The translations under genes and the position numbers were made by a program. Below the pieces are notes generated by a model that saw nothing but the letters and a program-made list of their open reading frames with translations, ran no database searches and was not told the origin of the DNA. A stretch of DNA of 64,000 nt from Desulfosporosinus sp. (GTDB lineage: Bacteria; Bacillota; Desulfitobacteriia; Desulfitobacteriales; Desulfitobacteriaceae): NCBI GenBank assembly GCA_003513495.1, contig DOPM01000048.1:128509-192508 (forward strand), in the 5' to 3' direction. Of this stretch, positions 32,135 through 41,638 are shown one piece after another. Every line of letters starts with the position of its first letter. The stretch's first letter is position 1.

Positions 32135-33506
32135 ACTTCCTTCCTCTTGCCAAAGAGGCAAAAATCCCTATGCAACAGAGAACCGTAAAAACAATAAAAC
32201 TGGTTCTGGAACTTTGCAGGAAACTTGTAACATAGTCTGGTGAATCAAGGGTTAGATTTTTCATGCCTAAAGAAGTAATGAGAGCTACAATCGTCATACT
32301 CAGCGTCTGCCCGAGCAGTCTCATGGTTCCAAGGGTAGAAGACGCAACTCCGTAGAGGGTTCGATCGACGGAACTCATTACAGCATTTGAATTGGGCGAG
32401 GAAAAAAAGGCAAAGCCCAGTCCGATAAACGCCAGATTAATTATCACAAGTAGAATAGATGTCTTTTCATCCAAAAAGATAAAAAAGAAGAGTCCCAAAG
32501 TGGTTATAGCCATCCCTAAGGAAGCGAGTATTTGGGAATTGATTCGATCCGATAAACGCCCGGCTAAAGGGGAAAGTGCGGCCATAAGTATGGGCTGGGA
32601 CAATAGAATCAAGCCTGATTGAGAGATTCCGATAGTTTGCACATTTTGTAGATATAAAGACATCAGGAAGGTTAAGGCAAAGGTAGCACTGTAGTTAATA
32701 AGGGCAGCTAAATTTGAAAAAGTAAACGAACGATTACTCATAAACATTCGTACAGGCAATAAGGGATTAGAGATTTTAGTTTCATAGACAACAAAAGCGA
32801 TCAAAAGGGTCAGCCCGAGAATAAAGGTAACCATATACTGAAAACCTGCTGTAATATCAGTTAACCCATAGAGAAAGAGCACTATGCCAAAGATCCAAAG
32901 AATCCCACCCCACGTATCAAATTTGTCCACTGCCCCCAACCATTCACCAGAGAGCTTAGCCAATGTTAAACTTAGGACAACTAAGGAAAGTATAAAGGTA
33001 AAATAAAAGATTCCTCGCCAACCTATCGTACTGCATATCAAGCCTCCTAAGACTGGCCCTAGTGAAAGGCCAATGTAGGTCGTTGCAGCGCTGAGTCCCA
33101 TGGCTTTTCCACGTTCTTTTGGCGGGACAACCGACGTTAGTATCGCCATAGAAGTCCCAAAAATCATGGCACTGGCGATTCCCTGTAAAACTCTGAAGAT
33201 TATTAACATAGGGAACGAAAAAGCGAACCCGCAGCCTAAAGCCGTTAGGGCAAAAAGAAACATTCCAATGATAAAAACTTTTTTCCGCCCCATTATATCC
33301 GCTAAACGTCCAAAGGGAAGCAAAAAAGCAGCCGTCGCCAAAAGATAACTGGTAACGACCCAGTTCAGCAACGATTGACCAACGCCGAATTCCAGCGCCA
33401 TCTGCGGAATACCCAGATTGATGGCATTGCCCATAAATGGGGTCATAAAGGATGTTATCATGACAATAACCATAGTGAGCTTTACGATCGATCGATTCTG
33501 TTCCAT
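32124..33506 (-). CDS. DHA2-family (EmrB/QacA-type) 14-TM MFS exporter
   Basis: 460 residues with about 14 hydrophobic segments. Signature loop GRLADIMGRKKVFIIGMFLF after TM2, motif C-like LGPVLGGLICSTIGWRGIFY in TM5, and loop AGRLSDRINSQILAS. Proton-driven drug or small-molecule export is the family role; the substrate is unknown. Start ATG 33506 has AGGGGG 7 nt upstream, better than the ATG at 33536. The C-terminus ends inside repeat copy 8. No regulator gene is adjacent. Confidence 0.87.
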   Translation of the reverse strand: MEQNRSIVKLTMVIVMITSFMTPFMGNAINLGIPQMALEFGVGQSLLNWVVTSYLLATAAFLLPFGRLADIMGRKKVFIIGMFLFALTALGCGFAFSFPMLIIFRVLQGIASAMIFGTSMAILTSVVPPKERGKAMGLSAATTYIGLSLGPVLGGLICSTIGWRGIFYFTFILSLVVLSLTLAKLSGEWLGAVDKFDTWGGILWIFGIVLFLYGLTDITAGFQYMVTFILGLTLLIAFVVYETKISNPLLPVRMFMSNRSFTFSNLAALINYSATFALTFLMSLYLQNVQTIGISQSGLILLSQPILMAALSPLAGRLSDRINSQILASLGMAITTLGLFFFIFLDEKTSILLVIINLAFIGLGFAFFSSPNSNAVMSSVDRTLYGVASSTLGTMRLLGQTLSMTIVALITSLGMKNLTLDSPDYVTSFLQSSRTSFIVFTVLCCIGIFASLARGRKLGV

Positions 33507-33747
33507 AATAATTCCCCCTAAAACACTCTTTCTCATCTCTGCATCAAGTTACCTAGCTTGATTTGTCCATACTACAACTATAATCCTAATTGACCGTAAA
33601 ATATGGCGAAAAAGTGTATGGTTCGAAAGGTAATATATAAAAAACCATCCTCAATCCTTGCTAATGTATGCAAGCACCCATCCTGAGTCAGCTTAGCTCT
33701 AATAATTCAGTAGCAATATACCGTAGGATTAGGATAGTCGTCACTTC

Positions 33748-33776
33748 TTGATGTCATAACTTTATTAGGGTATATT
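33748..33776 (+). promoter_or_regulatory. Promoter of the antisense (antitoxin) RNA
   Basis: TTGATG (33748-33753), exactly 17 bp, TATATT (33771-33776), with no open reading frame downstream on the plus strand; predicted start near 33783. Confidence 0.6.
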
Positions 33777-33782
33777 AGATAT

Positions 33783-33910
33783 GAAATAGTATAGATTAAA
33801 ACCGGGATGCGTCAACATCCCGGCTATACAACTGGCCGCAGTGAGCGGCTACCAATGGGTAAAGAGCAAGAAGCTCCCTAGGGGAAGGGATGGGCTACTT
33901 GCTCTTTTGC
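33783..33910 (+). ncRNA. Candidate antisense antitoxin RNA of a type I toxin-antitoxin pair
   Basis: Predicted plus-strand RNA of about 128 nt, from the 17-bp-spaced promoter to a stem AAGAGCAAG / CTTGCTCTT (33862-33906) followed by TTTTGCTTT. It contains two further hairpins, CCGGGATG / CATCCCGG (33802-33823) and GCCGC / GCGGC (33835-33849). Its 3' part is complementary to the end of the toxin coding sequence and the toxin mRNA 3' region, the arrangement of txpA/ratA and bsrG/SR4 of Bacillus. The remaining sequence of 33537-33747 shows no gene. Confidence 0.6.
33794..33823 (-). terminator. Terminator of the toxin mRNA
   Basis: Minus strand CCGGGATG-TTGACG-CATCCCGG followed by TTTTAATC. It would make the toxin mRNA span the whole antisense RNA gene. 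Confidence 0.7.
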
Positions 33911-33981
33911 TTTCCGTTGATTATTAGTACGATTAAAGTCGCAAACGCCACGGCAAACATCAATGCTTGGTACGTAGTCAT
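33895..33981 (-). CDS. Short hydrophobic holin-like toxin peptide (type I TA)
   Basis: 28-residue peptide found by reading the minus strand: N-terminus MTTYQALMFAVAF, one membrane segment ending LIVLIING, and a basic tail KQKSK. The MTTY-x-AL-x(2)-hydrophobic pattern is that of the Firmicute 'putative holin-like toxin' peptides. The stop codon lies within the stem that also ends the convergent RNA. The ribosome site is weak (AGGT), normal for such toxins. The predicted role is membrane damage when the antisense RNA is absent. A decayed homologue lies at 49053-49117. Confidence 0.75.
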   Translation of the reverse strand: MTTYQALMFAVAFATLIVLIINGKQKSK

Positions 33982-34000
33982 AGTTGTACAAACCTATAAT

Positions 34001-34029
34001 ATTATAATTTTCACTTAATTACCAGGTAA
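34001..34029 (-). promoter_or_regulatory. Candidate promoter of the toxin gene
   Basis: TTACCT (34029-34024), 17 bp, perfect TATAAT (34006-34001) on the minus strand. A start near 33994 leaves a very short leader of about 13 nt before the toxin ATG, so an additional upstream promoter cannot be excluded. Confidence 0.45.
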
Positions 34030-34072
34030 TTCTTGTTCATTCCCCCCTTAACGTGTTCTACAAATTCAGTAA

Positions 34073-34095
34073 GCATTGTGTGGGGGGCAGACCCT
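34073..34095 (+). repeat. Interspersed palindromic repeat, copy 9 (truncated)
   Basis: CATTGTGTG, GGGGGCAGACCC: only the core, without the left arm and with one arm base changed (GGCAGA for GTCAGA). It lies just after the stop of the 542-aa membrane-anchored protein gene. Confidence 0.75.
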
Positions 34096-34103
34096 AAAGT
34101 ATG

Positions 34104-35732
34104 CTAAGGTCTGGCCCTGACCCTATAGATCAGGCCTGCAGTTACTGCGATGATCAGCAGGTTTATTATAATCACCCATAAAGTAAAATGGCTCTTGGCT
34201 TGTTTCCATTTATACTGTATCTCATTCCCACCAGGATCTTTAATGATAAGGTTTAACTCTTTGCCTATTTCTTCTGCTTGGAAATACCCTCGCTCATCTG
34301 GGTTGATTTCCTTGCCGTTAACCATGATAATGTTTTCTGGTTCAGTAAAGCCACTGGCTAAATCACCAACAGCCTCTTGGTGATCTGGCATGGGCTGAAT
34401 AATTTCTAATTTTGGTGGGGTATAGTCAACTAAAAGTCGTTTTGATATCCTATGTAAATTTCCCTTTTGATCTCGAAGGTGAATCTCATATAAATGTTCC
34501 CCTTCTGAAAGCTTGAGCTGCAAGGTATATGGATCCTCCGCTGTCTTGGCCGGGACTTCCGTTTCCATGAGAATATCTGAGCCTTCTATTAACTGCATAT
34601 AACAATTACTTTGGAGAGCAAAGGAGATTTCTGCATGTTGCTTGTTAGTATTGTCTCCACCGATGGACCAGGTAATGGAATCCTTATTCCACTCCCGAAC
34701 AGTAACATCGAAGGGCGGAATTGTTTGAACCGGCCCAATCATTCCCTTACTCAGAAGTTGAAATAGTCCTTGATAAGATCCGCTTTGCTCGAGTCCAGTT
34801 ATGGTCCAAAGATAAACTGCGAAGCCATTCCCTGATTTATCCGGAACCAAGTCCATTTCATCCTTCGGTGTTTCTACAGAAATCCCATCCTGACCATTAA
34901 TTGAGAACTTAGCATTAATGGTACCCCAGGCTAGTTGGGAAGGAACACGAAGTTGGATTGAGACTTCACTTCCTTCCACCTCAGTGGATAAGATTTCAGC
35001 CTTAAGCTCTTGTCCCCGTTGCACATTCAACGTTACCTTCGGGTCAATTTTTTGCGGCTCAGAGGTACGGTTATCTGCTTCAATCAAGAGCTTATAGACA
35101 CCGTCGGAAAGATTGCTTGGCATTGATAGACCTGCATTGCCATTAGCCACAGGATACTCACCTATCATGACAGAGGCCAAACCATTAACATCTTGGATGT
35201 AACAGCGAAGCTTATCTTGATCTCCTCTCACATCTCCAGCTACAGACCAACCCAAGGGGATCGGTGTATTATCTCTAACCTCAATTTGTTGATTAGATGG
35301 CCTCGACCAGGTGGTTTGAGGTTTTTTGATGGCTTCCTTGACTTGTACTTTAAATTGTTGGTCGCTGTCACTATATATTTTCAGACTATAGGCACCCGGT
35401 TTAGCCTCATGTATTAACCAAGTACGGTAATTTTCAAGGGAAATATAGGAATAAAGGTTTTGGTCCTCCTTCTCATGAATTACTTCAGATTGATCAGGTA
35501 GTACAAGGTCAACCTCAAATTGCTCATTCTCCCCTATTACAATCAGCTGAATTGAACTCTTTTGCTCAGTTAGCTCCACCCTTTCTGTGGTTCTCAATTC
35601 TGCCGCATAAACAGTTTTAGGCGGCCCCATAAACAGGCTTACAAGATGGACGGTTAGCAGTATAATTATCGGTACTGAATATCTATTAAACTGTTTACGC
35701 ATATGATTTAATCCCTTAGCATGGAACTTCAT
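34104..35732 (-). CDS. Exported, C-terminally membrane-anchored Ig-like protein of the VWA cluster
   Basis: 542 residues. Signal sequence about 10-45 (RYSVPIIILLTVHLVSLF then TVYAAELR), a large extracytoplasmic part rich in beta strands with repeated Ig/FN3-like patches (DGVYKLLIEADN, EHLYEIHLRDQKGNLH, YTPPKLEI), and a C-terminal membrane helix (FTLWVIIINLLIIAVTAGLI) with a short basic tail. ATG 35732 is chosen for AAGGAG 8 nt upstream; the frame extends to 35774. Last gene of a five-gene leftward cluster; probably assembles at the membrane with the VWA protein. Family not recognised. Confidence 0.75.
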   Translation of the reverse strand: MKFHAKGLNHMRKQFNRYSVPIIILLTVHLVSLFMGPPKTVYAAELRTTERVELTEQKSSIQLIVIGENEQFEVDLVLPDQSEVIHEKEDQNLYSYISLENYRTWLIHEAKPGAYSLKIYSDSDQQFKVQVKEAIKKPQTTWSRPSNQQIEVRDNTPIPLGWSVAGDVRGDQDKLRCYIQDVNGLASVMIGEYPVANGNAGLSMPSNLSDGVYKLLIEADNRTSEPQKIDPKVTLNVQRGQELKAEILSTEVEGSEVSIQLRVPSQLAWGTINAKFSINGQDGISVETPKDEMDLVPDKSGNGFAVYLWTITGLEQSGSYQGLFQLLSKGMIGPVQTIPPFDVTVREWNKDSITWSIGGDNTNKQHAEISFALQSNCYMQLIEGSDILMETEVPAKTAEDPYTLQLKLSEGEHLYEIHLRDQKGNLHRISKRLLVDYTPPKLEIIQPMPDHQEAVGDLASGFTEPENIIMVNGKEINPDERGYFQAEEIGKELNLIIKDPGGNEIQYKWKQAKSHFTLWVIIINLLIIAVTAGLIYRVRARP

Positions 35733-35770
35733 ATTACTAACTCCTTCGTTCTTTCTATTAAACAAGAACA

Positions 35771-38700
35771 TCAAATAATAATATCCATCTCTTTATTGGT
35801 ACCACCAAAACTATAGACTTCTTCTTTTCCGCCAATTAGTTTGCCTTTGAACTCGATGAGATTGTACCGGGAATCATTCGGTACCAATCTTGTTGTAATT
35901 TCTCCATTAGCAAATCGTTCATCAATAAAACTTACGCTCTCCTTTGTACCCAAAACGATATGATTGAATCCATACTCGGGATTCGGGAATTGAACGGAAA
36001 CCCTGCCTTCTCCTTTGAGGGTTACGTTATCGAATTTAACCCCGTAGCATAGTTCCAACCTGCTGATCAAGAAGTCACTTTTCAAGGACTCAAATCCCAA
36101 GACAGCAGCGGTTACTTCCCCGTTAACCGACCAATCAGCCGAAACAAAGTTTTTCACGGCGAGTTTACCGTCGATTTGTAACAAGGAGATTTCCGGATTA
36201 ATATACTTACCGATATATTTTATACTCCTGAGTCTGTCGATTGCCGGTTTAACCACATCAGCCACCGTTCCAAGGCCTAGTGCTAATTCACCTGTGTAAT
36301 GCGAGGAAAGATCAAGCATTCCACCAAATTTATTGACGGTAAGCCCCGTACTGGCAAGAGGATACCCCTTATCTAATTTGATGGTTACTCCTATCCCTAC
36401 TGGTATAAAGCTATTTTGCCAGATGATCTTCATATCCGCTGATCCCGGTACCTTTAACCTTTGGCTGATAAATTTAATCTCTGGCGGTTTACCGGAAAGC
36501 ACAAAACGATTTTCCCCATAGTTATATTCCATTCCCAGTTTAAATTCGCAATCATCGGCTGTTTTAATTAAACCAGCATCAAGGCTGATTTCAACCTCTC
36601 CCTTAATATCAATACCGCCTGATTTATAGGTAATACTGCCTTCGGCGTCCGCTGTAGGAGCAAATTGAAGGATTTTAGGTAATTTCTTTAGTTTTTCTTT
36701 ATTAACTAGACCTTTAATAGAACCAAAACCTTTAAAAGCTGCTTCCGAATTCAGGCTACCTGGTTTATTATCTGAGGATTCCGCGTCATATGTTAAGTCA
36801 CCCAGCTTGAAACAAAGACCTAGTCTATCAAAATTAAACTCAAGGTTATTATCCTTATTTTTGAGGGGGAAGGTTTTATGATCCTCTGCCGACATGGTAA
36901 AGCTAGAATTATTCAGATGAATCATCGTACCGATGACCTTAACCCTAAGACCCTTAAAATCCAACTCTGAATCCTGGCTCAGAACCATCTCACTCTGGGG
37001 AAAGACAAACTCATCGATTGAAGGATTGCCTTTAATAATTGTTTTATCGTCAACCTGCTTAATAAAATCTCCATAAAGTGTAGCCCAGCCAAAATTCAAA
37101 CGTTGACGAAGACCTGGATGGGTGACAGAGATGGAATAATCTGCTTCTTCTAAGGTTTTGGAAAGAAGTTTAACGGGATAAACTCCCGTGCGTAAATTAT
37201 TATTAATGGTAAAGGAAATTTCACTGTCACTTTTTCGTTTAAACTCCAGTTTCTTACCATCAAAAAGCAGGTTTTCGGCTTGTTCAAAACCCCTGCCCCG
37301 CAGTTCTACAGTGGTTGTTCCAGCCTTAGAAGGGGTAATCTGATTTGGAGTGGCATCATCGATCCGAAAGACATCCTTACTCATCTCCTGCACCAGATAG
37401 TCAATCAGGCCTTCATCATCCCTGCTAAAAAGATAGGATTTGCTGCTATATAGGCTATCATCGTATAACATGTGAACCAAATGGTTTCCAGGCGTCATTC
37501 GATCAAGTTTATATGCAATTTTATAGGTTTTGTTCAAGGTTTCCCGTATTTCATCAAAGGCTTTAAACATAGTCTCGAAGCTCGTTGCAGGGATATACTG
37601 TCCGCCCGTTGCTTCGGATACATCCCTGAGGGTAACAAATCCACTGGCGAAACCTATGGATACTATAGTGATTCCTTCCTGGTTTGCTTTATCAATGATT
37701 TCCCGCCGCACATTAACATCCGAGAATTTCTCATCTTCTCCATCAGAAAGGATAAAAATCACACGCTCTCCCGTATTCTGTCCCAGGCTATTTATCTCCG
37801 CCATAAAGGCAGGAGCAATATTGGTTCCTCCTCCGGCAACAACCCCTCTGATTGAAGCAATCAACGACGCTTTATCATCTGTTAACCCCTGAATAATTCG
37901 ATGATCACTGGAGAAGGTCATCAATTCAACCTTTTCCATTTTATTAATCTGTTTAATAAACTCCTCCACAGCCATTTTGGCTACATTAATGCGTTCCCCC
38001 TCCATACTCCCGCTCTTATCCACAATCATGCCTATGGAACGCTGCATTTCCTTGGATTCGGACAGTTTTTCAACGGTAAAATCCGTAATTTCTGTTTTAT
38101 TATCCATCAACTTGATCTTTCGTTTATTAAGATCATCAAGATTTTCAGCCTGAAGATAAACTGTTACCTCCCCATTGGCTTGAGGTTGAAGTGAGGTAAT
38201 ATGAATTCTGGTCTTGGTTAAGTTAATGACTTGATTACTCAAAAACACAGAAAAACTACGTTCCTCCAGATTCTCTTCCATAACCTCTGTAGGTTTAGAA
38301 CTATGGAAAGGTTGTAAGGATTGGGCCAGATCCTGAGTCAATTGATTCTTTTCCAATAACTCTTCCGTCGTCAAATGGGACTGATCGTCAGGAAGATTGC
38401 GTAAGCCGTCAATATAATATAATTGTTCCGGATTCAAATTTACCGGGTGATTTAATAGATTTCCAACTTGCTCTCCCGCCTTAACCTTATCTCCGGTTAG
38501 GAAATAGTATTTTGCTAAGAGAACATCAATCTGAGGCGGGCGATTGGTATTATTCTGAAGGTATTTTAAGATTTCGTAAGCAAGTTGTTTGTTTAAACTA
38601 AATTCTTCTTGAGATACGCGCTCAAACTGTTTTTGGGCCGTATTTTTTAAATCCTCGGAACTGGAATGAATTTTCTTGATCCATAACAAAACATCTTCCC

Positions 38701-39628
38701 GCTTACGTACTTGGGCATCCTTGATTGCTTTAGAATACACGGGTAGTTGTTGGATTGCAGAATCAGGTTCGACATCCCGATTCAAATATAAATCAGCCAG
38801 TAACACCGCGGCATCAGCATTATCCGGGGATTGTTTTAGCACTTCAATCAAAATTTTTTCTGCCCTTTTGTTATCCCCTTCATGAATAGCAAGATTGGCT
38901 AAGGCATTACTAACTGAATCAGAAACCGGGTTATTTCTAGTTTCCGAGTATAGTTCTTGTACATCAGATAGTTGTGAGGTATTTTTTATAGGATCCTTAA
39001 GGAGATAATTGATCCTGTCACAGTCAAGCTTCACAAGGGTTGGAAGATCCTTCTTTTCGACATCCAGCTTTTTACCAGCCTTATCTAAAAAGGGTTTAGT
39101 TGCATCATTCATAAGGTCCATTATATAGCTTTCCGACTCTGAAACAATCGGCTTTACTTGGTCGTTTTCTTTCCCCTCAACTTCATTAATGAGTTTGGTC
39201 AATATGTCCTTATTAACGTAATCACTGGATCCAGTTTGCTGAACTTCTTTAAGCAAGGGTAACGCCATGGAGGGTAGTCTGCCCTTTAAATAGCTTAAGG
39301 CCAAAAGATACTTGGCATCACTATCCGGATTTTCGGCCCAAATTTTCTTTGCTTCAGTCATGACAAACTCTGGGTCTTCAGTGGCTATCCAACTTGCTTC
39401 CTTATATAGGCTGATGATCTTGTTGTCCAAAGGAGTGCCAAGGTTATCCTGGTAACTGAAGGCAGTCTGAGTAAAAGCCATGGCAGCAATAACCGTGATG
39501 GTTAAGAACAAGCCCAAATGTCTCGTTATCTTACTACTTGGTCTGTATTTCTTAAGTATTACGATGATTACCAAGAGACAAATAGCCAGATTAATCAGGC
39601 TGATTACTAGTCCAATTGATATACTCAT
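35771..39628 (-). CDS. Large membrane-anchored VWA-domain protein
   Basis: 1285 residues. Two membrane helices at the N-terminus (5-26, 38-58), then TPR-like helical repeats (about 65-410; VMTEAKKIWAENPDSDAKYL, ILIEVLKQSPDNADAAVLLA). A von Willebrand A domain (about 530-710) has an intact MIDAS DKSGSM (Asp-x-Ser-x-Ser), the Thr of GGGTNIAP and the Asp of LSDGEDE. A TIG-like beta domain (about 775-850; TVELRGRGFEQAENLLFDGK) and a long beta-rich tail follow. Predicted surface protein with metal-dependent ligand binding. Its start overlaps the previous gene's stop (ATGA). No MoxR ATPase is present, so it differs from MoxR-VWA systems. Confidence 0.82.
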   Translation of the reverse strand: MSISIGLVISLINLAICLLVIIVILKKYRPSSKITRHLGLFLTITVIAAMAFTQTAFSYQDNLGTPLDNKIISLYKEASWIATEDPEFVMTEAKKIWAENPDSDAKYLLALSYLKGRLPSMALPLLKEVQQTGSSDYVNKDILTKLINEVEGKENDQVKPIVSESESYIMDLMNDATKPFLDKAGKKLDVEKKDLPTLVKLDCDRINYLLKDPIKNTSQLSDVQELYSETRNNPVSDSVSNALANLAIHEGDNKRAEKILIEVLKQSPDNADAAVLLADLYLNRDVEPDSAIQQLPVYSKAIKDAQVRKREDVLLWIKKIHSSSEDLKNTAQKQFERVSQEEFSLNKQLAYEILKYLQNNTNRPPQIDVLLAKYYFLTGDKVKAGEQVGNLLNHPVNLNPEQLYYIDGLRNLPDDQSHLTTEELLEKNQLTQDLAQSLQPFHSSKPTEVMEENLEERSFSVFLSNQVINLTKTRIHITSLQPQANGEVTVYLQAENLDDLNKRKIKLMDNKTEITDFTVEKLSESKEMQRSIGMIVDKSGSMEGERINVAKMAVEEFIKQINKMEKVELMTFSSDHRIIQGLTDDKASLIASIRGVVAGGGTNIAPAFMAEINSLGQNTGERVIFILSDGEDEKFSDVNVRREIIDKANQEGITIVSIGFASGFVTLRDVSEATGGQYIPATSFETMFKAFDEIRETLNKTYKIAYKLDRMTPGNHLVHMLYDDSLYSSKSYLFSRDDEGLIDYLVQEMSKDVFRIDDATPNQITPSKAGTTTVELRGRGFEQAENLLFDGKKLEFKRKSDSEISFTINNNLRTGVYPVKLLSKTLEEADYSISVTHPGLRQRLNFGWATLYGDFIKQVDDKTIIKGNPSIDEFVFPQSEMVLSQDSELDFKGLRVKVIGTMIHLNNSSFTMSAEDHKTFPLKNKDNNLEFNFDRLGLCFKLGDLTYDAESSDNKPGSLNSEAAFKGFGSIKGLVNKEKLKKLPKILQFAPTADAEGSITYKSGGIDIKGEVEISLDAGLIKTADDCEFKLGMEYNYGENRFVLSGKPPEIKFISQRLKVPGSADMKIIWQNSFIPVGIGVTIKLDKGYPLASTGLTVNKFGGMLDLSSHYTGELALGLGTVADVVKPAIDRLRSIKYIGKYINPEISLLQIDGKLAVKNFVSADWSVNGEVTAAVLGFESLKSDFLISRLELCYGVKFDNVTLKGEGRVSVQFPNPEYGFNHIVLGTKESVSFIDERFANGEITTRLVPNDSRYNLIEFKGKLIGGKEEVYSFGGTNKEMDIII

Positions 39629-41073
39629 GGAACCACTCTCCGTTGCTTAAATACTCTTAGAGCTGAGGCTATTAAAGCAAAGACGGTACACACGATAAAT
39701 ACCGCAATAGTCGCTTGCAGTAAGGAAAAACCAATGATTCCACTATCCACAGCACTGGCCTGGTTATTTAGATTAATCTTTAACCTAATGGTAGTGAACT
39801 CTATAATAGCAACGGTTCCCAAGAGTATAAGGAACATGGAAGTTACGAAGGTTCTAATATCCAGATGAATTTTGCCACGACTTAAAGCGAAAAGCACTCC
39901 TAATACCAGGGCGTAGGGATGCCAGGTAAACTTTACTTGGTTTTCAAACTGCTCATAAGCCACGACTTCAGAGTCAACAAGGCTTAGAAACGGACCTCCC
40001 TTAATGATGTTAAGTTCCACAGGTTGCTCAAAACTCAATACCTGAGCCAGATTTCCCGAGGCTTTCCAGGTACCCCCTAGAGCATAAAGTTGTTCCTGCA
40101 ACAGGAAATTTGGATAGAGGATATAGAAGGCAGGGTCCTTAAGGTTATCCTTCCAGACTTGTTGCATCGTATTTGTCTGCGCCATGGAATTGGATTTCGG
40201 ATTTGACAAATGCCAGCTCGTAAACATCAAACCTCCAATGAGCACTAAGAAAAGTGTTAAGTATATCAGTACTTGCTTGATAGGTTTCAAAGAGGCTCCA
40301 AACCCAATCCCACCCATGGCTATGAAAAGGAAAAATGACCGTACCATCGTTGCCGTAATATTAGCTTTAAGACTCAAAATCAGATTGGGGGTTTCTAAGG
40401 AATACTCAATGGAAAGGGAGGTAATCCAAAGAAGTATGGAAATAAGGATACTGTAAATCAATCCACCTATGAATAAACACAGTATTTTGGACGTTAAAGT
40501 CAGACCTTTTTCCCGGCTAAAGGTATGGGTGATTCGGCTGACAGCAAAAATAATGAGTCCTCCCAGAAAAGTAAAGAAAAAAACCGGGAAATATAAATTG
40601 AAATCCTTTAAAGCAGTAATATTCCCCAAGGTTGATACTTTTCCCAGAGTGCCATGAAGTGACCCTCCATGAATTAGTAAAAGCAATTCCCAAAATTCAA
40701 GGTGAACTTCATTGATAAAGTAAACTGTTTGCTGAACGGGAATACTCAAGGCATTTTCAAAAATTGAATAGGCTAAGTTAACCATAAGATTCGACCTGTC
40801 TAAAAAATTCAAAGCATAACTTAATCCGAATGAAAGGGCTAGTACGAGAATAAAGGCACTAACTCCCATAATTAAAGCAACCTTAACCCAGCGGACGTCC
40901 AGTTTAAAACTGGGCCATTCAACCTGCCTCTTCCTTCGAACTTTAGGGGAGGCTGGATGAGAACTGTCTGATTGATTTTGCTCAACTGAGTCCGATCCTG
41001 TTAATGGACTACCACAGGATCGACAAAATCTGTTGTCATCATTTTGTTCGGTTTGACAACTTGGACATCTCAA
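39625..41073 (-). CDS. Zinc-ribbon polytopic membrane protein
   Basis: 482 residues from a TTG start (41073) with GGAGGAG 6 nt upstream; the longer frame to 41127 overlaps the preceding gene. The N-terminus is a zinc ribbon CPSCQTEQNDDNRFCRSCG, followed by a basic Ser-rich linker, then about eight to ten membrane segments and an extracytoplasmic loop around residues 310-390. No enzyme motif is seen. Overlaps the VWA gene by 4 bp, so the products are made together. Unrecognised family. Confidence 0.75.
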   Translation of the reverse strand: MRCPSCQTEQNDDNRFCRSCGSPLTGSDSVEQNQSDSSHPASPKVRRKRQVEWPSFKLDVRWVKVALIMGVSAFILVLALSFGLSYALNFLDRSNLMVNLAYSIFENALSIPVQQTVYFINEVHLEFWELLLLIHGGSLHGTLGKVSTLGNITALKDFNLYFPVFFFTFLGGLIIFAVSRITHTFSREKGLTLTSKILCLFIGGLIYSILISILLWITSLSIEYSLETPNLILSLKANITATMVRSFFLFIAMGGIGFGASLKPIKQVLIYLTLFLVLIGGLMFTSWHLSNPKSNSMAQTNTMQQVWKDNLKDPAFYILYPNFLLQEQLYALGGTWKASGNLAQVLSFEQPVELNIIKGGPFLSLVDSEVVAYEQFENQVKFTWHPYALVLGVLFALSRGKIHLDIRTFVTSMFLILLGTVAIIEFTTIRLKINLNNQASAVDSGIIGFSLLQATIAVFIVCTVFALIASALRVFKQRRVVP

Positions 41074-41108
41074 ATTTAACTCCTCCAATATAAAGATTTT
41101 CCAGGATT

Positions 41109-41552
41109 TTAAACTTGATTTCCACAATTACCACAGAATCTCGAATCTGCTTCGATTTGATAATTGCAAATTGGACAACGTTTCAGCCGTATATCTTCAG
41201 GGACCTCGAAAGCGTTCCCACAGGAGGGACAGAATTTTGTATCATAAGGCACCACAGCACCACAAGAACATTCCTTTTCATCATTAAGTTCCATAATATG
41301 TTCTTTTAAATTATTAATCAGCTTCTGCTTACTAATAATTTTATTACATAACTCAGTAAGTAAAGGGGTCAATTGTTCAAGCTTTTCATTTGAAATCCCT
41401 TTATAGTAGTTCTCACCAATTTCCGTATAGATGAGGGCTATTTCTTTTTCAATTTGAGTAATCTCCCCTTTTGCTTTTGTAACATCTACCATCACTTTAG
41501 CTTTATAGCTGGTATCCGAAACACCCTTTTTAAATTTATCAAGTATACTCAT
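41109..41552 (-). CDS. Small coiled-coil protein with double zinc ribbon
   Basis: 147 residues. The first 95 residues are charged helices, probably a coiled coil (AKGEITQIEKEIALIYTEIG). The C-terminus holds two ribbons: CSCGAVVPYDTKFCPSCGNA and CPICNYQIEADSRFCGNCGN. Soluble. Second gene of the zinc-ribbon/VWA cluster and likely a cytosolic partner of the membrane components. Similar DUF-type zinc-ribbon proteins are common in Firmicutes without assigned function. Confidence 0.78.
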   Translation of the reverse strand: MSILDKFKKGVSDTSYKAKVMVDVTKAKGEITQIEKEIALIYTEIGENYYKGISNEKLEQLTPLLTELCNKIISKQKLINNLKEHIMELNDEKECSCGAVVPYDTKFCPSCGNAFEVPEDIRLKRCPICNYQIEADSRFCGNCGNQV

Positions 41553-41638
41553 AATTCAAAGAACTCCTCTCATATTTCTTCATACTAAGCAACCTTAGTC
41601 AGTTAGGAACCACTACACTAAGGTTGCTTAAAGGTTGT

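Noticed and set aside
37472..37892. Plus-strand frames of 120-127 codons opposite the VWA gene
   Set aside because: Shadows of a well-supported gene with family motifs on the minus strand.
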